NCBI GenBank assembly: GCA_904420125.1
Contig: CAJFUK010000015.1
Location: 1 to 39,165, forward strand
Source: Candidatus Falkowella caecavicola
GTDB taxonomy: Bacteria > Bacillota > Clostridia > Oscillospirales > Ruminococcaceae
Reading direction: 5' to 3'
DNA length: 39,165 nt
Under the pieces are notes generated by a model. It did no database searches, was not told the DNA's origin, and was given only the letters and a program-made list of their open reading frames with translations. The translations under genes were made by a program, and so were the position numbers. Shown here piece after piece: positions 34,243 to 39,165 of this stretch; the stretch's first letter is position 1, and each line of letters opens with the position of its first letter.

Positions 34243-34251
34243 TCGACAATT
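34234..34251. promoter_or_regulatory. Inverted repeat AATTGTC-N4-GACAATT over the -35
   Basis: The arms 34234-34240 and 34245-34251 are perfectly complementary and cover the whole -35 element of the radical SAM operon. This is a textbook position for a repressor site. It does not look like the CGAAC-N4-GTTCG SOS box of Bacillota. Confidence 0.55.
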
Positions 34252-34444
34252 TCATAATCTAAACTTATTTTCTAAAAAATTTCATATTTAATTCCAAAAA
34301 CTAATTTTGCAACGCACCTGTATATTTTCTGTAAAAAACGGAAAATACTAAAATGATTGGTCCAGTAGCAAAAAAGGGCCGGTTTGAATAGCATAAAGAG
34401 TAAATACAGCACAAATCCTGATCGAATAAGAAAGGAAGAAGCAT

Positions 34445-35545
34445 ATGGGAATCACTGCAGATTTTTTTCTGGGCGTTAATTCGCCGGAAGGGTTCGTTAC
34501 ATATGGGGATACACTGGTTACCCCGCAGGAAAAACGGCGTATTTTCTTAATCAAGGGAGGGCCAGGCACAGGAAAGTCCACCTTGATGCGCCAGGTTGCA
34601 GAAACGCTGGAAGATATCGAAAACGAAAAAGGATTAACCGAACGGATTCATTGTTCCTCTGATCCGGATTCCCTCGACGGCGTCATCTTCCATCATGCGG
34701 ATGCGATTTTACTGGATGCAACCCCGCCACATGCGGTCGAGCCTTATGCGCCGGGGGCTTATGAGAGCGTTGTCAACCTGTGCGATTGCTGGGATGAAAA
34801 AATCCTGCAGGCAAACCGGACGCCAATACTGGCCCTGAATGCACAAAACAAACTCTGTCACAGCCGCTGCCGGAATTTTCTGCAGGCTGCCAATTCCCTG
34901 TTAAGCAGCAACCGGCTCATGGCGCTGGATGCTGCGGACACGGATAAGATTACCCGTTACGCTAAACGGGTGGCCTTGCATGAATTTGCCCATAAGGGTG
35001 CCGGTAAGGCAATAGAGCATAAACGCTTTTTGCGTGCTGTAACGCCCAAAGGAATGATTTCGCTGGACAGCACGATACCGGCCCTTTGCGATCGCGTTTA
35101 TCTGTTATCGGATCCATATGAGGCATCCAGCAGCCTTCTGCTCTCTGCACTGCGTCTGCTGGCGTTGGAATACGGGCATGAAATCTTTACCTGTTACAGT
35201 CCTTTCAATCCAAAATCCCAGGTTGAAGAACTGTTTATCCCGGCTCTCCGTCTGGGATTCTGCGCTGGAAATAACCGTACGCTTTTACCGTTTGCGCCAT
35301 ACCGGGTGGTGCATGAATCCCGCTTTATTGATATGGAACAGTTGAAAAAGCACCGGCAGCGGCTGAAATTCAATCAAAAAGCGGCTGGAGAGTTGATCAA
35401 CGAGGCTGTCCTTCTTATGCAGGTGGCAAAAAAGCTGCATGATGATCTGGAAAAATATTATATCCGGGCAGTAAATTTTCATCAGGTCAATCAGAAAAAA
35501 GAAAAACTGTTGCAAGAACTTGGCCAGATCCTCTGCGGCCGCTGA
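34445..35545 (+). CDS. P-loop ATPase of unknown function (PRK06851-like)
   Basis: This 366-residue protein carries a Walker A motif, LIKGGPGTGKSTLMRQVAETL (about residues 35-55), in a first NTPase-like half, and a second half with VTPKGMISLDSTIPALCDRVYLLSDPYEASSSLLL, resembling the duplicated ATPase family PRK06851 found in spore-forming and other Clostridia. The second half lacks a clear GKS/T, so only one site is likely functional. HHADAILLDATPPHAVEPYAPGAYES is also conserved in the family as I recall it. Function is unknown. It is divergent from the radical SAM operon, preceded by GGAAG, and followed by a hairpin. Confidence 0.83.
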   Translation: MGITADFFLGVNSPEGFVTYGDTLVTPQEKRRIFLIKGGPGTGKSTLMRQVAETLEDIENEKGLTERIHCSSDPDSLDGVIFHHADAILLDATPPHAVEPYAPGAYESVVNLCDCWDEKILQANRTPILALNAQNKLCHSRCRNFLQAANSLLSSNRLMALDAADTDKITRYAKRVALHEFAHKGAGKAIEHKRFLRAVTPKGMISLDSTIPALCDRVYLLSDPYEASSSLLLSALRLLALEYGHEIFTCYSPFNPKSQVEELFIPALRLGFCAGNNRTLLPFAPYRVVHESRFIDMEQLKKHRQRLKFNQKAAGELINEAVLLMQVAKKLHDDLEKYYIRAVNFHQVNQKKEKLLQELGQILCGR

Positions 35546-35916
35546 CCCGCTTCCTTTCCGATGACCATAGCAGGGATGCCCTGTTGGCCACTATACATCA
35601 CAAAAACAACCCCGAACTGTCCAAAACCGTTCGGGGTTGTTGCATCATATCCAGTTTCATTTTGCAATCCGGGCGTCCTTTGACCAGCATGACTGAAATC
35701 ATCGCATATCTCCTCTGAGCCTTTCCCTGGTAATCACAGAAAACGAGTATCCCTTTGGGTATTTTGCTCTGCGGAATATCTGTGCGAGGTATTCCTGAAA
35801 ATGAGGTAGAATTGTACGGCATTCTGTGATAAAATAAAGAGTAATTGGTACTTTGCATAAAAAATAAATCTTAGTCCGGTGATAATAGGGTGCATGTCTG
35901 ACAGGAGGAGAACTGT
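35546..35916. other. Intergenic stretch with terminator, no clear gene
   Basis: A minus-strand frame of 86 codons (35858-35598) runs into the hairpin at 35605-35641 and has no ribosome binding site or recognisable motif. I see nothing else except AT-rich sequence before the DUF6886-like gene and its AGGAGGAG site. Confidence 0.45.
35605..35641. terminator. Hairpin terminator after the ATPase gene
   Basis: AACAACCCCGAAC (35605-35617) and its perfect complement (35629-35641) enclose an 11-base loop. A U-tract (TTTTTG) is on the minus-strand side; on the plus strand the stem is followed by GCATC, so termination of the ATPase transcript would be less efficient. Confidence 0.7.
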
Positions 35917-36435
35917 ATGAGACTTTTTCATGTTAGTGAACAATCAGATATTCATCATTTTGAGCCAAGAATACCTGATAGAAATGATCTGGATAAACAT
36001 GTGGGACTGGTATGGGCAATAGATGAATTTCATTTGCCAAATTTTTTAACGCCGCGAAATTGCCCTCGTGTTACATATCATATAGGAGAAAATACAACAG
36101 ATGTTGATAGAATGAACTTTTTTTCAACGGATACCATGACCTATGCAATCGTGATCGAGAATAAATGGTTCCATATAGTCAGATCGACTACGTTGTATTT
36201 ATATGAATTTCATACAGAAGATTTCGTCTTACAAGACCATGTGGCCGGATACTATGTTGCCAAAACAAAACAGATACCGATTGCTAAATATGAGTTTCGT
36301 GATTTGTTTTCAGAATTGATCAAACGGAATGTTGAAATAAGGGTTGTCGATAATCTATGGAATATCGCAGATAAAGTCAAGGCATCGACGTTAAATTACT
36401 CATTGTGTAGAATGGCTTTTGCACAGCCCAGGTGA
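35917..36435 (+). CDS. DUF6886-like hypothetical protein
   Basis: This 172-residue protein starts MRLFHVSEQSDIHHFEPRIP, followed by VGLVWAIDEFHLPNFLTPRNCPRVTYH. I recognise the pattern as the DUF6886 family of small cytosolic proteins, whose function is not known. The N-terminal HVSE and FEPR segments recall ADP-ribosyltransferase-like folds, but I cannot confirm catalytic residues, so that idea is weak. No membrane segment or signal is seen. An AGGAGGAG site precedes the ATG. Codon use and base composition are clearly more AT-rich than in the upstream genes, suggesting acquisition. Confidence 0.78.
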   Translation: MRLFHVSEQSDIHHFEPRIPDRNDLDKHVGLVWAIDEFHLPNFLTPRNCPRVTYHIGENTTDVDRMNFFSTDTMTYAIVIENKWFHIVRSTTLYLYEFHTEDFVLQDHVAGYYVAKTKQIPIAKYEFRDLFSELIKRNVEIRVVDNLWNIADKVKASTLNYSLCRMAFAQPR

Positions 36436-37025
36436 TAAACAATTCTGGGGTTGAAAAGTATACCGTTATTGACAATACCAAATCTATTGGATGATCTGCT
36501 TGGCTTGGGTACATCCGGTATAGGCCAATATGGCAGTCCATCTTGATGGATGGAACAGATCAAAATACTTTATCAATTCTCATAAATGTTTACGCGAACA
36601 GTCGTAAGACGGTTTAAACACAGATGTTTTCGTATACCGCCTCCATGAAGATCGAATCAGGCACGCTTGAAAGGATCTTTTCCGTAGCAGCGTGGGTGTC
36701 CTCTTCCCTATAAGGATTTCAAGGAGGAACCGGACGTTAATAATGGGCCGTCTCAGCAAACCATAAAAGGATCTGCCGTCTGATACCATAGCCGGTTGAC
36801 TTCCGGCTGCCGGACGGACAGGATTAAATTTGCGAAAAACGATCACGCCTATCAGTAAATATAGGGTTGCGTATCGTCATGAACCGCAAAAGCCGGCATT
36901 CTGAAAGAGGTTCAGAAACAGCATTCCTGAAATCAATATAGTGGAATAATACGTTAATATAAAGGTAGATTTCATTTAAAATATGTGATTTAATGATGTA
37001 AAATCCATTGAAGGGGGAAAAGAAA
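36436..37025. other. Gene-free stretch, probably decayed sequence
   Basis: There is no supportable gene. On the minus strand, 36846-36600 reads as a patchwork of frames. One carries GRSFYGLLRRPIINVRFLLE and a shifted frame continues YREEDTHAATEKILSSVPD before a stop. This looks like the remains of a coding gene, possibly mobile, but I cannot name it. A probable start region with AAGGGGG leads into the GH28 gene. Confidence 0.35.
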
Positions 37026-38291
37026 ATGTATTTAAATCTATCGGATTATCATATTTTACAGAATACTGTACAGACCAAAGAAATTCAGGCTGTTCTGGAT
37101 GAGGCGACAGCTAAAGGCGGTGCCGTAGTTGTCGTTCCGGCAGGCACATACATAACAGGAACACTGAATCTCGGAGGCGCATCGCTGTATCTTGAAAAAG
37201 GGGCTGTGCTGAAGGGTTCGGGCAATCGTGAAGACTATTATCCAAACGGTTTTGCACATAATGAAATGCATGATTGTATCAGCCTGATTTATTCTATGAA
37301 TCACAGCGATATATCCATCAGCGGGCATGGCGTTATAGATATGAATGCCGAGATGTTTTATGATATGGACAGTCCGAATATTCCGGATGATGGTCATATT
37401 TACAGCGAAGAACAAAAGGCGGAGTGTACCAGAAATTATAAATATCGTCCGTCACAGCCGATCTTTTTTTATAATTGCCGCCATATTTCCATTAAAGGAA
37501 TTATGCTGAAAAATGCGCCTTGCTGGACGATGTCCTTCAACAGCTCAGAAGATATTAAAATATCAGATATTACAATAGAAAATGATATGACGATTCCTAA
37601 TAATGACGGCATGCATTTTTGCAGTTGTAAAAATGTCATTATACATGGCTGTAATATTGCAGCCGGAGATGATTGTATTGCTCTTTCGGGAATAACGGAC
37701 TGGTATCGCCCATGTGAAAATATCACCATTTCCGACTGCATTATGACATCGGTATCCAAAGCGATTTCTATCGGATATATACACAGCACTGTACGAAATG
37801 TAACGGTTTCAAACTGTATAATTTACGGCTCACAAAGAGGCATTGCCATCATGGCTTCCAAAGGCACGGGTTTGGTTGAACATGTTATGTTTCAGAATAT
37901 ACGCATTGATACCAAAGTTCATGCGGGGAACTGGTGGGGCAACGGTGAACCGATATGTCTTGTCGGAACATATCACAATTACGATGGATATCTCTATCCT
38001 GCGCCGAATGTAAATAACGCTGTGAATATCCGTGATATAAGCTTCCATCACATAAGTTGTACAGGAGAGAATATAATCGGAGTCATCGGAAGCGGGAATA
38101 ATATTGACGGTGTTGTTTTTAATGAGGTGTATTTTGAAAGAAAAGACAGCGCAAACAGATATTTGAAAGGCGACAGATGTATTGATATCAGTCCATCCGA
38201 CGAAACAATAACTGTTCCTGAGGATTTTTCTGACTGCATTTATATTCGGGAAAGCAAAAACGTTCGTATGAGTAACATTTATACCCGGTGA
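37026..38291 (+). CDS. GH28 family polygalacturonase-like glycosidase
   Basis: The protein is a right-handed parallel beta-helix of the GH28 (pectin-degrading) family. It has GTYITGTLNL near the start and repeated short strands such as ISIKGIMLKNAPCWTMSF, NVIIHGC and NITISDCIM. The catalytic region is recognisable: IPNNDGMHF, AAGDDCIALSG, SKAISIGYIHST and GSQRGIAIMASKGTG, with WWGNGEPI later. The usual GHG and RIK motifs are altered, so activity may differ. There is no signal peptide, so it likely acts in the cytoplasm on imported galacturonides. The ATG at 37026 (421 residues) has GGGGG 8 bases upstream. It is followed by a truncated AraC-type sensor gene 4 bases on. Confidence 0.88.
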   Translation: MYLNLSDYHILQNTVQTKEIQAVLDEATAKGGAVVVVPAGTYITGTLNLGGASLYLEKGAVLKGSGNREDYYPNGFAHNEMHDCISLIYSMNHSDISISGHGVIDMNAEMFYDMDSPNIPDDGHIYSEEQKAECTRNYKYRPSQPIFFYNCRHISIKGIMLKNAPCWTMSFNSSEDIKISDITIENDMTIPNNDGMHFCSCKNVIIHGCNIAAGDDCIALSGITDWYRPCENITISDCIMTSVSKAISIGYIHSTVRNVTVSNCIIYGSQRGIAIMASKGTGLVEHVMFQNIRIDTKVHAGNWWGNGEPICLVGTYHNYDGYLYPAPNVNNAVNIRDISFHHISCTGENIIGVIGSGNNIDGVVFNEVYFERKDSANRYLKGDRCIDISPSDETITVPEDFSDCIYIRESKNVRMSNIYTR

Positions 38292-38295
38292 TTTT

Positions 38296-38817
38296 ATGGA
38301 CAATCAAACAGTCAGATTGCCCTTTCCCGAATACGATCAAATAAGCGGGGTCGGTTATCTGCATCAAAAGAGCGTTGGAGAAACATTTTCACTGCACTGC
38401 CATGATTTCTATGAGATTTTTTATGTGCCGTCGGGAAAAGCAATTCATCATATAAATGGATATAGTGAAATTATTACTGCCGGTACACTTGAGTTTATCC
38501 GTCCCGACGATACCCACAGATACAGCTTTTTGAATCGATATGATATGGAGCTGATTTCGATTGGCATTGAAAAAAGTATGATGGAAGAAATACTATTATA
38601 TCTTGATCTGCAAATCGAACATCTTCTTGATGGTAATATGCCGGGCAAAACAGTATTTTCCGGCATCAGTGAAATGGAAATACGACATTTAATCACTTCA
38701 ATTGGACAAAAAGCGCCCGGAAGTGAGCGCAAAATTTATGCCAAGGCGTTAATGCCTCTTCTTCTGCATACGGTATACAATGAAGAAAAAACGGAAAACA
38801 GATTTATTCCGCAATGA
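38296..38817 (+). pseudogene. Truncated AraC-family regulator, sensor domain only
   Basis: The 173-residue product matches the N-terminal cupin of AraC regulators: HQKSVGETFSLHCHDFYEIFYVPSGKAIHHINGY, then ITAGTLEFIRPDDTHRYSF. After KALMPLLLHTVYNEEKTENRFIPQ the frame stops exactly where the linker to the two helix-turn-helix motifs should begin. No HTH sequence occurs in any frame of the following 130 bases. It starts 4 bases after the GH28 stop, so it was probably that gene's local regulator and has lost its DNA-binding half by deletion. A stand-alone sensor protein cannot be excluded. Confidence 0.7.
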
Positions 38818-38907
38818 ATTTCACCATCTTTCAGGATTAGAAAACATCGATATTTTCAGCAATGTTCAAAATACAGGATGCTACAAAACCCATAAAATAA
38901 AGGGCCG

Positions 38908-38951
38908 TTAGTAACAAATTAATAGCAAATTAGTAGCAAATTAGTAACAGA
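38908..38951. repeat. Four tandem 11-bp repeats
   Basis: TTAGTAACAAA, TTAATAGCAAA, TTAGTAGCAAA and TTAGTAACAGA follow one another without gaps (38908-38918, 38919-38929, 38930-38940, 38941-38951), each differing from the TTAGTARCAAA consensus by at most one or two bases. They lie next to the terminator at 38948. They may be a simple slippage product or phased binding sites about one helical turn apart. Confidence 0.75.
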
Positions 38952-38995
38952 AAGAACCCCCCGAAGAATAAAAAACTCTCCGGGGGTTCTTTCTG
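38948..38995 (-). terminator. Terminator of the SPOR-domain gene
   Basis: CAGAAAGAACCCCC (38948-38961) and its complement (38982-38995) pair perfectly over 14 bases around a 20-base loop. It directly abuts the stop codon of the minus-strand SPOR-domain gene. Neither flank has a long U-tract. Confidence 0.65.
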
Positions 38996-39165
38996 CTATT
39001 TACCTAATGCAATGAATCCATCAAAGCCGGCCGCCTCTATCTTTTTCAGCATGGAATCAGCATTTTCCTTCTTACTGTAGGCCCCAACCTGTACCCGATA
39101 AACCGTGTCTGTCTGATCGGCAGATGCGGTTTTTTCGTTCCATTCTGTTCCCGCCGCTTTGCAGA
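38996..39165 (-). CDS. SPOR-domain protein, C-terminal part (cut by window edge)
   Basis: The last 56 codons of a minus-strand gene enter the window from the right edge. The end VYRVQVGAYSKKENADSMLK followed by KIEAAGFDGFIALGK is a SPOR-like domain (peptidoglycan-binding), common at the C-terminus of clostridial cell wall hydrolases such as GH25 lysozymes or amidases. A low-complexity linker (NEKTASADQTD) precedes it. The catalytic part is outside the window, so the enzyme class is not known. A hairpin terminator follows the TAG at 38998. Confidence 0.7.
   Translation of the reverse strand, partial: CKAAGTEWNEKTASADQTDTVYRVQVGAYSKKENADSMLKKIEAAGFDGFIALGK

Noticed and set aside
34234-34251. 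LexA/DinR SOS box
   Set aside because: The repeat AATTGTC-N4-GACAATT does not match the CGAAC-N4-GTTCG consensus of Bacillota.
35598-35943. Minus-strand ORFs between the ATPase and DUF6886 genes
   Set aside because: No ribosome binding site, no recognisable motif, one runs into a terminator and the other overlaps the DUF6886 start.
38908-38951. CRISPR-like array
   Set aside because: Units are 11 bp with no spacers between them; no cas genes nearby.

Overview
This window looks like chromosomal DNA of a low-to-moderate GC Bacillota, most likely class Clostridia (a Lachnospiraceae-like gut anaerobe is my guess, not proven). The evidence is a clostridial-type division and cell wall (dcw) cluster with a PASTA-containing class B penicillin-binding protein, a TM1266-type iron-only hydrogenase regulator, the ylxM-ffh-rpsP-khpA-rimM-trmD operon, and strong TTGACA/TATAAT promoters with 16-18 bp spacers. 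Most genes lie on the minus strand.

Layout. (1) 1-2.27 kb: a decayed IS1595-family element whose transposase has two frameshifts. It carries two apparent passenger genes, an Mrr-type restriction-endonuclease-like protein and a small coiled-coil protein. (2) 2.3-3.4 kb: the TM1266-family hydrogenase regulator on the plus strand, then a gene-poor stretch with two long perfect hairpins. (3) 3.4-4.6 kb: rpsF-ssb-rpsR with a near-consensus promoter. (4) 4.65-6.33 kb: a secreted GH5 glycosidase with a module apparently inserted into its barrel, lying between the ribosomal operon and the dcw cluster. (5) 6.5-21 kb: the dcw cluster, transcribed as mraZ-rsmH-ftsL-pbp-(small ORF)-murE-murF-mraY-ftsW-murG-murA-ftsQ-ftsZ. 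It is preceded by a promoter and three MraZ-box-like repeats at exact 10-bp spacing. murD, murB, murC and ftsA are not in the cluster. (6) 21.3-24.4 kb: uvrC plus an HD-domain hydrolase, and an HPr gene with a long structured leader. (7) 24.6-28.5 kb: ylxM-ffh-rpsP-khpA-rimM-trmD, covering protein targeting, ribosome maturation and tRNA modification. (8) 28.7-35.6 kb: a BaiN/HI0933-type flavoprotein, an M3 oligoendopeptidase, a predicted DNA repair or modification pair (radical SAM protein plus TIGR03915 protein, overlapping genes) and a divergent P-loop ATPase. (9) 35.9-38.9 kb: an AT-richer accessory segment with a DUF6886-like gene, a decayed stretch, a GH28 pectinolytic enzyme without signal peptide, and an AraC-type sensor domain that has lost its DNA-binding half. 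(10) Right edge: 11-bp tandem repeats, a terminator, and the C-terminus of a SPOR-domain protein.

The core of the window is housekeeping. The dcw genes make lipid II and the septal machinery, and the neighbouring operons supply ribosome and translation factors. No clearly new multi-gene system is evident. The most noteworthy points are the nuclease-carrying IS1595 element, the radical SAM/TIGR03915 pair with an inverted repeat over its promoter, the MraZ operator, the heavy use of TTG start codons in essential genes, and the interrupted GH5 enzyme.
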